A program made the translations under genes and the position numbers. Positions 5,152 through 5,253 of a stretch of 5,253 nt of DNA are shown piece by piece. Origin of the DNA: Chloroflexota bacterium. GTDB lineage: Bacteria > Chloroflexota > Anaerolineae > JACRMK01. Within the stretch, counting starts at the first letter, position 1. Each line of letters opens with the position of its first letter. The DNA lies in NCBI GenBank assembly GCA_016200765.1, contig JACQEC010000295.1, positions 1 through 5,253 of the forward strand. Reading direction: 5' to 3'. The notes beneath the pieces are model-generated. The model had not been told where the DNA came from and searched no databases. It was given only the letters and a program-made list of their open reading frames with translations.

Positions 5152-5253
5152 ATGTATGACAGCATGGCCCCATCATCATCTGCACCTGAAAAACCGAAGA
5201 AAACGAGTTCCGTCCGTCATACCCGTGCGATTCAGCGGGATCGCGGCAAGCGC
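5152..5253 (+). CDS. Start of an unrecognised basic protein, cut by the window edge
   Basis: The frame is open from ATG 5152 (or ATG 5164) to the end of the window, 34 codons; a TAG at 5137-5139 closes it upstream. The peptide begins MYDSMAPSSSAPEKPKK and continues into a stretch rich in Arg and Lys (RHTRAIQRDRGKR). I do not recognise it. A Ser/Pro/Lys-rich, basic N-terminus is seen in many unrelated DNA-binding proteins and some transposases. There is no good Shine-Dalgarno match before either ATG, so the start is uncertain, and the ORF may not be real. GC rises from about 40% before it to about 70% in the last 33 bases. It does not look like the start of a Res helicase, but too little is visible to exclude one further on. 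Confidence 0.3.
   Translation, partial: MYDSMAPSSSAPEKPKKTSSVRHTRAIQRDRGKR

Overview
The window looks like a piece of a GC-rich bacterial chromosome (coding regions about 65% GC by hand count of sample rows). A member of the Chloroflexota, perhaps the Anaerolineae or Caldilineae, is my best guess. It rests on the mix of a TrpB2-type tryptophan synthase, a DUF433-like antitoxin tail and several short GC-rich interspersed palindromes typical of such genomes. No marker gene here settles the taxonomy.

Layout, left to right, all on the + strand: (1) the last 47 codons of a small protein that resembles a DUF433 antitoxin; (2) a complete, intact TrpB2-type PLP enzyme (200-1573) with a good ribosome binding site; (3) a 456-bp gene-free spacer (1574-2029) filled with short repeats: a four-tract G-quadruplex motif over the trpB stop, two related CCCCTCTCCC hairpins and a 17-bp inverted repeat; (4) a complete gene of 1010 codons (2030-5062) for a beta-class, type III Mod-like DNA adenine methyltransferase; (5) a short, more AT-rich tail that holds the start of an unrecognised basic ORF running off the window. 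No restriction subunit (Res) or other effector is visible, so the methyltransferase may be one half of a system that continues beyond position 5253, or an orphan.

The most interesting part is the methyltransferase gene. Its middle, between the catalytic DPPY motif and the AdoMet motif, falls to about 43% GC with different codon use while both flanks are about 66-68%. This fits replacement of the target-recognition region by a foreign allele. Near its 3' end a 39-bp hairpin sits in frame between 7-bp direct repeats, and its 17-bp core is identical (in reverse complement) to the core of a hairpin upstream of the same gene. The extreme C-terminus also appears to be written by another short interspersed repeat. 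The gene therefore seems to have taken up at least three foreign pieces while staying open. I see no evidence for a wholly new multi-gene system inside this window.
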